Of a DNA stretch of 64,000 nt, positions 42,528 to 52,182 are shown one piece after another (position 1 is the first letter of the stretch; the number at the start of each line of letters is the position of its first letter). Made by a program: the position numbers and the translations under genes. Location: contig NZ_MRTD01000012.1 in NCBI RefSeq assembly GCF_001956295.1, positions 225,575-289,574 on the forward strand. The letters are read 5' to 3'. The stretch is from Paenibacillus sp. FSL A5-0031 (lineage in GTDB: Bacteria; Bacillota; Bacilli; Paenibacillales; Paenibacillaceae). The notes beneath the pieces are model-generated. The model saw only the letters and a program-made list of their open reading frames with translations, was not told the origin of the DNA and searched no databases.

Positions 42528-44761
42528 TGCAAGGCGTGTCTTACACCTATTTGGCTGCTGCTGTGGAGGAGCCAAAAGAGAGCAACGATAAATGGTATAT
42601 ACCGGAATGGGTGACGGACTTAGGTAGTCAATTCCGCGATATAACCCAAACGTTTCAGGATCTCATGTCGGGTAAGTTAATTAAAGATGCCATCGATGGC
42701 GTTGTAATTGGCTGGACAGATGAGTTTCTCGCACCGTTGTATGGAACATTTGCGAAGAGTTATTTGTTTACGCCGCATATTGCGGAGATAAAAGCGGTAT
42801 TTGTAGGGTGGTCGATCATTTCCATCATTAGCCTAGTTGCGCTACTGGTGGGTATAGGTATGCTATCCATCCAGATTATAAAGGGCAAAAAAGAGATGGG
42901 TCAGCTCTTAAAAGTATTTTTATGGAGCTTCGTCTCTGCCGGTTTAAGCCTAACGGTTATGAATTTTATTAACGTGGGTTTAAACTGGCTCACGCAATTA
43001 ACGCTTGCTGGCATTATCGGCAAGGCTGACATTACGTATCAAAACTTAACAGGTGAAGAGATCCTAAAGTCATTGGTAATCGGCATCGACAGTATAACGA
43101 ATCCTGCGTATGCCGGCATGTCGCTCGGACAATTAATGGCAGAAACGGAAGGCGGTATTTTTATACTGTTTTTTGATGTATCGGGAATTATTGTGCCATC
43201 CTTCGTGCTTTCAATGCTTAAAAGTATCATTGTCATTATCATGGCCATCTTTGTAGGACTCTGGATAGCCTATACGGCTTATTCTGGAAAGCTAGAAACG
43301 CTGGTAGGATTTATAAACATTTATACTCGAACCTTGTTTGCGGGTTACCTGATGGCTGTGTATTGGGCGATTTTTGTTAAAGCGCAAACGGACTTTGGGG
43401 TGGACATTGGGTTTATGTCGGATATCGGCATTCATCCTGCCATTGCTGCTCCGATCACAGCCATTGGCTTGTTTGTGCTCCTCTTCTTTGTTTGGCTCCG
43501 TCCGGTATGGTTAGCGGCTAAAATGCCGGTACATCTCAATGGTGGGCAAGCGATTGAAAAGTTAGGAACGTATGGTCATCGTAGCTCAATGGCCTTAAAC
43601 GCCATGGGCAAGCGATTTGGCTCGGAAGCACTTCAAAGAAAAGGATTGAGCTGGTCACAGTCTAGTAATCGTGTAGCCGATGTTGGCAGACGGATGCAAG
43701 AGCGAAATGTGCAAAAAGCCATCATGAAATCAATCATGACTGGTGGTGGATCTGAAGCATTGCAGGGTGTGAAATACGAAGCGCCTGCCGTGTGGGAACA
43801 TAAAACGGGTAACGTGGTTATGAAAGAAGCTGGTCAAGAAGTGACGAATCATGGCTTGAATTTACTAGATATCCCTGCGCACGAACTTGAGCATCAGCTA
43901 AAACCGGAGGGCTTTGTATCAGGTGCCGTCATTCGAGTGGATAAAGAAAGTCGAGGAGACATGGAGAAAATAGTCGGTCATCTCGAACAAACGTATGGTA
44001 AGGGTATAGCATACAACGCAGGCACTGGTGAGCTGTTAGTAGAGAAAACGGTAAGACCTGTTATGCGTGAGCTGCAGGATGCGCAGATCAAGTCAGCAGC
44101 CAGTCATGGTTATACCAAAAACGGTGTCTTTATTGATAGTGACAAGCAGGATATCCGCCGCTTTACGAAGTCTGAAGTAAGTAGGGAAACACTTGATGCC
44201 TTAACGGAGAAACTGCCGGTTTATACAAAAACCAATTTAAGTACAACCGAAGCGCAATCGGCCTATAACCAGCTGAGTGAAAAGGGAAAACAGTATCCAT
44301 GGGTCAAGCAATTGAAGCTGGTAAATGGACAGCTATGGATTCCGGAGATTGATATGCCAGAAATCTTACCATTGCTGCAAAACCTTCGCACGGAGAGTAC
44401 ACCTTTTGTGCGTTTTGATTTGCCGCGGGGATCGCAATATTTGGCAGATCTTGAGCAACAATTGAGATCCAGCGGTGATACTGATTTACTTGCTGGTTTT
44501 GAGGCAAATGTAACAGATAATTACATTATGGTAAGAGAAACGCAGGCCAAACGACTAGAAGAAGTCCATAAGCTATATCGGGAAAGTAGGTTGCCATTCT
44601 GGCGGACCATGTCCGGAAAAATCATGGTCATTATAGACGGTATGCCAGTAGATCATGGGCATCAACCGCTAAATGGGATGGATATGGGCAGTTTTGAAAA
44701 GCTGCAAGCGGATATGTTACGGCAGCATGAAGGAACAAGTAAAAAGAAAGGAGGAAAATAG
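42527..44761 (+). CDS. VirB6/TrbL-like polytopic T4SS channel protein
   Basis: About 744 aa. The N-terminal 340 residues carry about seven TM helices (WSIISIISLVALLVGIGML, VFLWSFVSAGLSLTVMNF, SIIVIIMAIFVGLWIAY, ITAIGLFVLLFFVW). The C-terminal 400 residues are soluble. This is the usual layout of VirB6-type channel proteins in Firmicute ICEs. ATG at 42527 overlaps the preceding stop (ATGTGATG); a GTG at 42515 is also in frame. Confidence 0.78.
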   Translation: MQGVSYTYLAAAVEEPKESNDKWYIPEWVTDLGSQFRDITQTFQDLMSGKLIKDAIDGVVIGWTDEFLAPLYGTFAKSYLFTPHIAEIKAVFVGWSIISIISLVALLVGIGMLSIQIIKGKKEMGQLLKVFLWSFVSAGLSLTVMNFINVGLNWLTQLTLAGIIGKADITYQNLTGEEILKSLVIGIDSITNPAYAGMSLGQLMAETEGGIFILFFDVSGIIVPSFVLSMLKSIIVIIMAIFVGLWIAYTAYSGKLETLVGFINIYTRTLFAGYLMAVYWAIFVKAQTDFGVDIGFMSDIGIHPAIAAPITAIGLFVLLFFVWLRPVWLAAKMPVHLNGGQAIEKLGTYGHRSSMALNAMGKRFGSEALQRKGLSWSQSSNRVADVGRRMQERNVQKAIMKSIMTGGGSEALQGVKYEAPAVWEHKTGNVVMKEAGQEVTNHGLNLLDIPAHELEHQLKPEGFVSGAVIRVDKESRGDMEKIVGHLEQTYGKGIAYNAGTGELLVEKTVRPVMRELQDAQIKSAASHGYTKNGVFIDSDKQDIRRFTKSEVSRETLDALTEKLPVYTKTNLSTTEAQSAYNQLSEKGKQYPWVKQLKLVNGQLWIPEIDMPEILPLLQNLRTESTPFVRFDLPRGSQYLADLEQQLRSSGDTDLLAGFEANVTDNYIMVRETQAKRLEEVHKLYRESRLPFWRTMSGKIMVIIDGMPVDHGHQPLNGMDMGSFEKLQADMLRQHEGTSKKKGGK

Positions 44762-46645
44762 GTGGCAGAGGATCTCAGTCGGCAAGAACAGGAAAATGAG
44801 TTGTTGAGTGCTTATTTTTTAGGGGATATACGAGAGGATATACAGTATCTAGGTTTGACGTTTAATGATATCGCTTGGGTAATGGGGAATACGCTCTTCG
44901 GAGGCGGATTCCTTTTTTTATTGCCTTTGCCATTTTGGATTAAGATCCCTGGTCTCCTATTGATCTTTGTCTTATCCATATTCGGACGATTATTTTCATG
45001 GTCTTATCGTCGTCGCCGTCGTTATCGGTATATTCGGCAAAAAAATACGGGCACCGGTGATGAGATGGAGCAGCTGCTTGGTGCAGAGAGTGATGGCTGG
45101 TTTTATCGCAGCGGCAAAATGTTGCATATGGTCATTTCGTTGCAAGCAGATCCATGGCAAACAGCGGTATACAACCAAAAGAAACAACGGATTAACGGCT
45201 TTGAACAATTTTTACGGGCATGCGCGAGTGAACGTTTTGAGGTTTCGATATCTTCTGAACAGATTTCGGACTATCAGCACGAGTTATGGACAGCGAAAGC
45301 TAACAAACCGGTAGCTTCCGAAGGTATGGCAGCTCTGAAGAAAAACCGTATAACGATGTGGCGGAACATGGCTGAAAGCGGCGAAGCAAAGCGGAGCGTG
45401 TATGTGCTGCGTTTATCTGTCATGGAATATCAAATCGATTCGCGTGAACGTGATGACGAAACAAGCGAAATGACCAAAGAAGAGCGCCAGCGCTTTCGCA
45501 TGTTGGCGGAGCTGCGCGAGAAGCTGCAGCGTGTATTAGATCCGCTAACGGCATCAGGTCACGAGGTAACGATTCTATCAGGACTTAGCATGCCGGAGCT
45601 CATGGGCCGCTGGTTAGATCCAATTAGCTGGGAGCGTTGGATGGCAGCGGAGGGGAATTGGGAGCAAGAGGCGCCTGATGAGCTTGTTATATCGTTAACA
45701 AAGGAGGATAGCAAGGAAGAAGAGGCTGACCATGAAGAGAAGGAACAAACGGATAGCCCACCTCGCAAAGGCTTTTTAGCGGTCATAACGGCTGGTCTTA
45801 TTACGCTGGCGAGAAAAGTCGGCTATAGCTTGCGCTGGGTAGGCAATGCATTACATTGCATTCTAGCGCGTTTGAAAACGAGGAGACCAAGGAAGGAAGT
45901 CTTGGATGATTTATTACACATAGCGGATTCACTATCGGATCTAACCCTGCAAGGTGAAGAGGAGGAGAAGGAACAGCAGCGTATGTCTGCTCTTCAAGGG
46001 ATCTTGTTTCTGACTTCGCCTACCTCAAGCGGAAAATCTTTTTTAACGGCCAATATGGCTGTTGCGCATAGCGGTGAGGGGGTAATTCTACACGTGGTGG
46101 ACTTATCACCGGATCGTGGTACGCATACGTATCTCAATCCGCTGCGCGTATCAAGCTCGGAGCCAGGATGGGAAGCTTGGACGTCACGGAATGCACCAGG
46201 GCTTACCTTGTGGCTGCCAAGTGAAGAGCAGCGTCCTCACATTGAGGAAACCATTCGTCTACTTCGCAAGCTTTCGGAACAGGGTCCGGTCTTGGTTGAT
46301 CTTCCCTTTGCGCACCCCTCACGAGCAGAGCTGCTAAAGCTTGGTCAAGCGGTTGCGATTGTGGATGGTGATTATCACCACTGGCTGCAATGGGAGCAAG
46401 CGGCAGAGAGTTGGCATGGCGAGGTTTGGCTTAATCAGTGTGAGGAGCCTATGACAAGTCATATGGCTACGCTGCTTAAGGAGAAGTGGGGCCAGCGTGT
46501 ATCGCTTACATTTCCTCATTTTCATGAGGCAAACCGTTGGCTCTTCCAAGGTCGACCTTTTGTCTTAGATCCTAAAGCGGTTGTTCATTTTATTCAGGTA
46601 GAGGAGGAGCAGTCCCATGTTAGCGGAAACCAAGCGGCTAGTTAA
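44762..46645 (+). CDS. Fusion of VirB3/PrgI-like membrane domain with a ParA-like ATPase
   Basis: A 627-aa protein. Residues 20-90 have a PrgI/VirB3-like pattern (YLGLTFNDIAWVMGNTLFGGG, LPFWIKIPGLLLIFVLSIFG). A linker with a conserved helical domain, an acidic stretch and a Pro-rich patch follows. The C-terminal 210 residues form a P-loop domain (ILFLTSPTSSGKSFLTANMAV near 412, LHVVDLSPDRGTHTYL, GPVLVDLPF) like MinD/ParA. Its P-loop Lys is kept. GTG at 44762 follows AAAGGAGG. It overlaps the VirB4-like gene by 29 bp. I know of no standard T4SS protein with this fusion. Confidence 0.65.
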   Translation: MAEDLSRQEQENELLSAYFLGDIREDIQYLGLTFNDIAWVMGNTLFGGGFLFLLPLPFWIKIPGLLLIFVLSIFGRLFSWSYRRRRRYRYIRQKNTGTGDEMEQLLGAESDGWFYRSGKMLHMVISLQADPWQTAVYNQKKQRINGFEQFLRACASERFEVSISSEQISDYQHELWTAKANKPVASEGMAALKKNRITMWRNMAESGEAKRSVYVLRLSVMEYQIDSRERDDETSEMTKEERQRFRMLAELREKLQRVLDPLTASGHEVTILSGLSMPELMGRWLDPISWERWMAAEGNWEQEAPDELVISLTKEDSKEEEADHEEKEQTDSPPRKGFLAVITAGLITLARKVGYSLRWVGNALHCILARLKTRRPRKEVLDDLLHIADSLSDLTLQGEEEEKEQQRMSALQGILFLTSPTSSGKSFLTANMAVAHSGEGVILHVVDLSPDRGTHTYLNPLRVSSSEPGWEAWTSRNAPGLTLWLPSEEQRPHIEETIRLLRKLSEQGPVLVDLPFAHPSRAELLKLGQAVAIVDGDYHHWLQWEQAAESWHGEVWLNQCEEPMTSHMATLLKEKWGQRVSLTFPHFHEANRWLFQGRPFVLDPKAVVHFIQVEEEQSHVSGNQAAS

Positions 46646-48467
46646 AAATTGGCGAAAAGAAAAATCAGAAACCGTAGTCAATGTTGTGGATGGTAAAGAC
46701 GATAAAAGTGGCCACTTTGTGCGCGTACTGATGATTAAGGGATATCCACCGGTGCTGCTCACCGGCTACCTGGACAAACTCGATGAGCTGGTGGGCAAGG
46801 AAGGCGCTACGCTGCGTAAAACGATTCGTTATGCAGCCAGCGATGTGACATGGAATCTATCACTAAAAAATAAATTAAACCGGCTAACCGTGTCGATAGC
46901 CAAGCAGCAGGAAGACGATCCAGCTAGAAAAGCGGAAGTGCAAGCGAAAGAAACGATTTTATCCTTGCGCGATGCGAAGCAGCAGGACAATCGCAAACTG
47001 CTTGACGTTTATACCTATCTTACGATTACAGCTCCAAAGCGCCATCAGCTCCATGCAGTCGAAGTAAAACTTAAGCTATGGTTTGATGAGCTGGATTGCA
47101 AACTGGATAATCTGCTATTTGAGCAGCAGGAGGCGCTGAGGCAGACGAGTCCTATATTTGATCCCCACACGCCAAATAGCGAGTTCTTTAACAAAAAGCA
47201 TTATGGCCATGTGACCACGGATACCGCAGCTGCGCGCACCTATCCCATGACAAGAGGCGGATCTAGCGATGGACAGGGACCGTATTTCGGCAGGCGGACA
47301 GAAGACGGCTCTTTTACCTTTATTAATATTTGTGATCCCGATGATCCAAGAGCACAAAATATTACGGTTTTCGGTAAAACAGGACAAGGTAAATCCTACT
47401 TCTTAAAAGCGTTAGTTGTTTCGTTGCTAGAGGAAGGCATACATGTATTTGTTTTCGATCTAGACGGCGAGTGGCGCGATCTTTGCGAATATGTAGGCGG
47501 GGTTTATATCGATCATACGGCAGACCAGGGCCGCTACTATGAGCCGCTTACGATTATGCCTGCGCTTCCTGAATTGGATTCGGATTGTATCAACTTTAAT
47601 CGTTCAAGGCGTGGGAAAGCCATCGATAATGGTGTTCGCGCCTTCTCGCTGCTTGCAGATGGTTTAGCCAAGGCTGAGCTCTTTGAGGCAGGGGAAGCGA
47701 TTAAACGTGTGTTCGACAAAGCTGGCATTGTGAAAGAGAAGCCAGAAACGTGGGATGCGCCATATACGGGTCCGCGACCAACCATTCATCGCGCTTTTGA
47801 GGAGATAGCCGAGGAAGCGAAGAAAGATAATCCGGCAGCCAAAAGCTTGTACGATGCCATCAAGATTTACTTTATTGGCATTTATGATGGCATTTTTCAA
47901 ATTGAAGAGTCCATCACCTTTCAAAAGACAAAGCTTACCGTCATTAAGGTCGGAACGGGTCAAACGGATAGCGACGATAAAGATGAACTAGCCAAACAAT
48001 CGCAACTTAAAATGTCGATGGCCATTGATGTTGTAAACTCCAATATTCAATGGTTGAAATTCGAAGGCGCGTATTTTTCAGCGGTGCTAGTGGATGAAGG
48101 TCAGCGACAAACGAAAAATCCAGAAATGAGGCGCGAAATTTTCTCTTGGTACACAGCAATACGGAAGTGGAACGGCATGATGATCCTTGGTTCTAATACG
48201 CCAGCGATTATGCTCGATACAGCAGAGGGCGAGGGCATGTGGGAAAACACGAGTGTTCGCGTGTATTTCTACATGGAACAATCAGCGATTAGAAAGCTTA
48301 CTGAGCACTCCAATGTGCCGATGGAAATTCAGGAGCGCATATCGCAAAACGAAGATACCAATCAATACATTCTGGAGTATCACAAAAAATATGATGAGCT
48401 GGTCATGGTGGTTCCTCCTGAAGAGAGCGCTTTGTACAAGACTCGTGGTCTTAAACAGGCAGGGTAG
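46617..48467 (+). CDS. VirB4/TraE-family T4SS ATPase
   Basis: A 616-aa cytoplasmic ATPase that powers the secretion channel. Walker A is VFGKTGQGKSYFLKAL near residue 250, with VFVFDLDGEWRDL just after; Walker B is AVLVDEGQRQTKNPEMRR near 495, and a conserved IRKWNGMMILGSNTPA follows. Length and motif order fit VirB4/ConE. ATG at 46617 with GGAGGAGCAG upstream. Strongest evidence that this operon encodes conjugation. Confidence 0.9.
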   Translation: MLAETKRLVKNWRKEKSETVVNVVDGKDDKSGHFVRVLMIKGYPPVLLTGYLDKLDELVGKEGATLRKTIRYAASDVTWNLSLKNKLNRLTVSIAKQQEDDPARKAEVQAKETILSLRDAKQQDNRKLLDVYTYLTITAPKRHQLHAVEVKLKLWFDELDCKLDNLLFEQQEALRQTSPIFDPHTPNSEFFNKKHYGHVTTDTAAARTYPMTRGGSSDGQGPYFGRRTEDGSFTFINICDPDDPRAQNITVFGKTGQGKSYFLKALVVSLLEEGIHVFVFDLDGEWRDLCEYVGGVYIDHTADQGRYYEPLTIMPALPELDSDCINFNRSRRGKAIDNGVRAFSLLADGLAKAELFEAGEAIKRVFDKAGIVKEKPETWDAPYTGPRPTIHRAFEEIAEEAKKDNPAAKSLYDAIKIYFIGIYDGIFQIEESITFQKTKLTVIKVGTGQTDSDDKDELAKQSQLKMSMAIDVVNSNIQWLKFEGAYFSAVLVDEGQRQTKNPEMRREIFSWYTAIRKWNGMMILGSNTPAIMLDTAEGEGMWENTSVRVYFYMEQSAIRKLTEHSNVPMEIQERISQNEDTNQYILEYHKKYDELVMVVPPEESALYKTRGLKQAG

Positions 48468-48475
48468 GTGGGAAA

Positions 48476-49582
48476 ATGCAAGGGTCCATCTCCAATACAG
48501 TACAAACCGTAAAGAAAGCCCATGCTATCTATAAGTTAATTCTTCTACTAGGTACACCGGCTTCAGTCGTCCTTATTATTTTAGCTGTTCTGATTGTTCT
48601 TATTATGCTGCTCACCGTTCTCCCCTTTCTCTTATTTGCTGAGGAGGGGAGTTTGAATAACCAAGGAGCGTTAGGAAGTTCATGGGGACCGATCCAGCTC
48701 GATGCGGACGGCAGTAATTATCAATGGCCGGTGCCATCGATTACGCGCATTACGTCGTATTTTGGTATTCGAGATATTGGGGAAGGCGGAGAAGCGCATG
48801 GCGGCATTGATATCGCGGACGGCGCAGCCAATACAGAACTCCAGCCGATCTATGCGATCGCTTCCGGCACAGTAACCATTGCGGGAACGCTGGGCACTTT
48901 TGGACAAGCGATCTATATTGATCACGGTGGGGGGCTGGTGAGCATTTATGGACACTTAGATACGCGAATGGATGTAGAGCCTGGTAGTGTCGTAAACAAA
49001 GGGCAGCGAATCGGCAGGATCGGTGAAGGTAAAGTGGGGCGATCGACGGGTCCTCATTTACACTTTGAAGTACGAGTCAATAATAAACGAGCTAATCCAC
49101 TTGATTATGTGCAGCCGGTCATTCAAGTATCAAGTGACTTCTCTTATCGTCCGCTCGATATTGCACTGGCTAATCGCTTCTTAATGAGCAAAAAATCAGC
49201 GCTTGCTGATCGCTCGATTTTAAGTGCCATCGATCAGGCAGGAAAGGCACAAAACGTCGATCCTATGCTTTTACTTGCGATCACAGGGCAAGAACAATCT
49301 TTTGTTCCGATCACCAAAAAACATGCAGAACTGATCGTTAAAAACCCTTGGAATGTATTTGGATGCTGGTGTAGCGGCAAAGGCGCGACACTCACCACAG
49401 AGCAATCTGCGTTGATCGCTGCAAAGACGATTGTAAAGCTTTCGCAGGATCGGCCAAGCAATCGTAATGCGATTGAATGGCTTAGCGCGAAGGACAACCC
49501 ACGAGGCTATTACGCAGAGCATGCAGGCTGGTGGATTGGTGTCACCAAATTTTATAGTGTGCTGCTCAATTTGAAGGAGTGA
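48476..49582 (+). CDS. Bifunctional peptidoglycan hydrolase, M23 plus lysozyme-like domain
   Basis: A 368-aa protein anchored by one TM helix (residues ~30-55). An M23/LytM endopeptidase domain follows, with HGGIDIADG (zinc His, Asp), IYGHLD and HLHFEVRV. The C-terminal half (VDPMLLLAITGQEQSFVP, NPWNVFGCWC, GYYAEHAGWWIG) resembles a transglycosylase/glucosaminidase fold with a candidate catalytic Glu in GQEQS. In Gram-positive T4SS this VirB1-like protein opens the wall for the channel. Confidence 0.8.
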   Translation: MQGSISNTVQTVKKAHAIYKLILLLGTPASVVLIILAVLIVLIMLLTVLPFLLFAEEGSLNNQGALGSSWGPIQLDADGSNYQWPVPSITRITSYFGIRDIGEGGEAHGGIDIADGAANTELQPIYAIASGTVTIAGTLGTFGQAIYIDHGGGLVSIYGHLDTRMDVEPGSVVNKGQRIGRIGEGKVGRSTGPHLHFEVRVNNKRANPLDYVQPVIQVSSDFSYRPLDIALANRFLMSKKSALADRSILSAIDQAGKAQNVDPMLLLAITGQEQSFVPITKKHAELIVKNPWNVFGCWCSGKGATLTTEQSALIAAKTIVKLSQDRPSNRNAIEWLSAKDNPRGYYAEHAGWWIGVTKFYSVLLNLKE

Positions 49583-49588
49583 TTTATT

Positions 49589-49843
49589 ATGTCCACCCTT
49601 GTAATCCTTATTGGTCTGGTACTGTGGTTCCTACACCGGCAGGGGAACAATTTTGTCATACCGAAATGGATTTGGACCATAATCGGTTTATTTTTGATTT
49701 TTATGGTCGTAAAGAACTTAAATGATGTTTTTGATTTTGCAAGTCATGAGGCGTCGGAATGGTGGCCATTAATTCAAGAAAATGCCTATCGGACGAGCGA
49801 ACGGGTACGTGGTTTTGTACAACAAATGATGCAGGGAGGCTGA
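49589..49843 (+). CDS. Small membrane protein of the T4SS operon
   Basis: An 84-aa protein with two hydrophobic helices (TLVILIGLVLWFLH and IWTIIGLFLIFMVV) and an amphipathic tail. ATG at 49589, 7 bp after the hydrolase; ribosome site GAAGGAGTG. Function unknown; probably an accessory channel subunit. Confidence 0.65.
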   Translation: MSTLVILIGLVLWFLHRQGNNFVIPKWIWTIIGLFLIFMVVKNLNDVFDFASHEASEWWPLIQENAYRTSERVRGFVQQMMQGG

Positions 49844-49850
49844 TTCATTC

Positions 49851-51956
49851 ATGGAGGGTGGGGGGAAAGGGAAATCAAATGAAAAAGAAAGCTTTGCGCA
49901 ATATCTAACGCGCATATGCGGAATTACGCTGGCGGTTTGCATTGCGTTGCAATTTCTAAATGTGCCAGAGGTGATATCGCTATTTGCGATGCAGCTCATC
50001 CGATATGTACTTATGCTATTTGGTTTGTTTGTTGCGTTGCCTGCAGCCATGCAATATGTTTGGCACAACCGGCTTAGATGGCTGGATCGATACCGTGAAT
50101 GGAAGCAACGAGAACGACCGATCATGATGCCAGTAAGCGCTCTTCAGGGGCAGGTAGAGTCACAGCCCGTAAGTGTTTCTGACGTTTCAACCAACCAATT
50201 AATGATCGCTCCAACTAATCCCTTAGCAAATGGTCCATTGATCGCTCCTTATTCGTTCTTGCCGGTTAATCCTAAGCCGCATTCAACATCTACATTGCGA
50301 GTTGAGGGGGCTGGTCAGCTAATCTCTGATGCGCTGCAGCTGGCCGGTATTCCGCTGGAAGGTGAAATTGATGTTTTAGCGGTGGAGAGTGGGCCGACGC
50401 TTCAAGCGATCTCCTTTCAATTACCGCCAAAAGTGCAGCTCTCCAAATTAATTAGCAAGAAAGAAGACATTGCTAATCATATAGGTCATCATATGGGGTT
50501 TGATGTGACGTCTGCTCCGCAATTTAGAAGTGCTGCAGCCTTTGTCGTGCCACAAGCCGACCGTGCATTTGTTTATATGCGGGATATGGTGCATGAACTT
50601 ATAGCTTTTGCTGAGGATGCAGCCTTGCCCGTGATTTTTGGTAAAGATATTCTTGGAAAGCCAATTCTTCAGGATTTAGCACGTATGCCGCATTTACTTA
50701 TCGCGGGTGCAACCGGTTCGGGTAAATCGGTATGTATAAATACACTTATCAATTCGTTACTACTCACCCGATCTCCGAAGCAATTGCGATTGCTCCTCAT
50801 TGATCCAAAACAGGTCGAGTTTACCGTCTATCGAGGGCTGCCGCATTTGCTTGTGCCGCCAGTATCAGATATGCGTAAAGCAATGCTCGCTTTTAATAAA
50901 GTCATTATGGAGATGGAGCAGCGCTATGAAAAGTTTGCAGAAGCTGGCGTTCGTAATTTGGAGGCTTACAATGGCAAGATGAAGCAAGATCAGCTGCCCT
51001 ATATCGTGGTCATTATCGATGAGTATGCGGATCTCATGTTGGTAGCTGGTGATGAGGTGGAGGACGGTGTACAGCGGATCACGCAAATGGCTCGTGCTGC
51101 CGGTATTCACTTGATTTTAGGGACGCAGCGACCAAGTGTGAATGTGGTGACGGGTGTGATTAAAGCAAATCTTCCTTCTCGGGTAGCCTTTCGGCTGCAG
51201 AGTGCGGTTGATTACCGGACGGTACTTGATCGTGGAGCTCCTCCATTATTAGGGTACGGGGATGGCGTGTGTATGATTCAAGGAGGGACGTTGCAACGAT
51301 TCCAATCAGCCGCAACGAGCTCAAACGATAATGAAGCAACCGAGTTAATCGATGCACTAATAACTTTTTGGTCGAAGGATACTGGAAAGCAAGACGAATG
51401 GTCGATGCCAGAGGACAGCGATCCAAGAACGTCTCCAGATGAGGATCAACCGCCATGGGAAGATGACCAGGAGACTGATGCAGCTGATCCGGAAACTGAG
51501 CAGCCAAGCTATAACGCTGATCCTCAGAAGAGTGAATATGAGCAGGTACTTGCCATAGTAAACGAACACGGAGGATTTTCGATGGAGGTAGTACAGAGGA
51601 AATTGCGAATAAGTTATGCTGCAGCCACAAGACATATTGAACGGATGCTAAATGAAAACGTGATTGGTCCATACGATAAGGATGCGAAAATGAGACCATT
51701 GGTTCGTGATGCTGAAGCACAGCATGAACATGAGCAAACAGAAATTCTCCAAAAGATGAAACGCTATATTTGCGAACATCGATCCGCTAAGAGCTCGGAG
51801 CTGCGTGAAGTGTTTTCGATCCGGAAAGAAAAGGTTTTAGAATATATGCAGCAGCTTGTAGATGATGGTTTTTTAAATCCTCCTGAAAACACGCGAGCCG
51901 GTTATACGATAGCCTGGTCAGATGAAGTCATGCAGGCATTTCTTCAAGATAATTAA
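49851..51956 (+). CDS. FtsK/SpoIIIE-type DNA translocase, probable coupling protein
   Basis: A 701-aa protein. Two TM helices at ~20-70, a variable linker, then the FtsK motor: LPVIFGKDILGKPILQDL, Walker A GATGSGKSVCINTLI near 286, Walker B YIVVIIDEYADLM near 387, ARAAGIHLILGTQRPSV and NLPSRVAFRLQSAVDYRTVLD. Two C-terminal winged-helix segments follow (FSMEVVQRKLRISYAAATRHIERM, gamma-like; and AKSSELREVFSIRKEKVLEYM). The gamma-like domain reads DNA polarity in FtsK, so this motor may move double-stranded DNA. No relaxase is seen. Confidence 0.88.
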   Translation: MEGGGKGKSNEKESFAQYLTRICGITLAVCIALQFLNVPEVISLFAMQLIRYVLMLFGLFVALPAAMQYVWHNRLRWLDRYREWKQRERPIMMPVSALQGQVESQPVSVSDVSTNQLMIAPTNPLANGPLIAPYSFLPVNPKPHSTSTLRVEGAGQLISDALQLAGIPLEGEIDVLAVESGPTLQAISFQLPPKVQLSKLISKKEDIANHIGHHMGFDVTSAPQFRSAAAFVVPQADRAFVYMRDMVHELIAFAEDAALPVIFGKDILGKPILQDLARMPHLLIAGATGSGKSVCINTLINSLLLTRSPKQLRLLLIDPKQVEFTVYRGLPHLLVPPVSDMRKAMLAFNKVIMEMEQRYEKFAEAGVRNLEAYNGKMKQDQLPYIVVIIDEYADLMLVAGDEVEDGVQRITQMARAAGIHLILGTQRPSVNVVTGVIKANLPSRVAFRLQSAVDYRTVLDRGAPPLLGYGDGVCMIQGGTLQRFQSAATSSNDNEATELIDALITFWSKDTGKQDEWSMPEDSDPRTSPDEDQPPWEDDQETDAADPETEQPSYNADPQKSEYEQVLAIVNEHGGFSMEVVQRKLRISYAAATRHIERMLNENVIGPYDKDAKMRPLVRDAEAQHEHEQTEILQKMKRYICEHRSAKSSELREVFSIRKEKVLEYMQQLVDDGFLNPPENTRAGYTIAWSDEVMQAFLQDN

Positions 51957-52020
51957 TTGACAGTAGAGTATGAATTTAGATTAAAAACAGATTGCTTCTA
52001 TTTGGTAATAATAAAAGTAT

Positions 52021-52160
52021 ATTGGTTCCCGTTGATTAGTTCCCACTCAAATTATGTATATGAAACCGATTGAAAACCCCCATTTTATAAGGTTTTTTGC
52101 TTGTTTTAACTGGGAACCAATAATGGGAACCAATGACGGGAACCAATAGAGGGAACTGAT
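52021..52160 (+). repeat. Iteron array, GGGAACCAAT repeats with 13-bp period
   Basis: Four direct copies start at 52112, 52125, 52138 and 52151 (GGGAACCAAT three times, then GGGAACTGAT), exactly 13 bp apart. Two inverted copies lie at 52021 (ATTGGTTCCC) and 52035 (ATTAGTTCCC). The array ends 22 bp before the AAA+ gene. It may be a replication or transfer origin or an operator. Confidence 0.75.
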
Positions 52161-52182
52161 TAAAATGAAAGGAGAATAGTAA

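Noticed and set aside
52066..52098. AAAACC/GGTTTT hairpin within the iteron region
   Set aside because: Six base pairs in AT-rich sequence; likely incidental.
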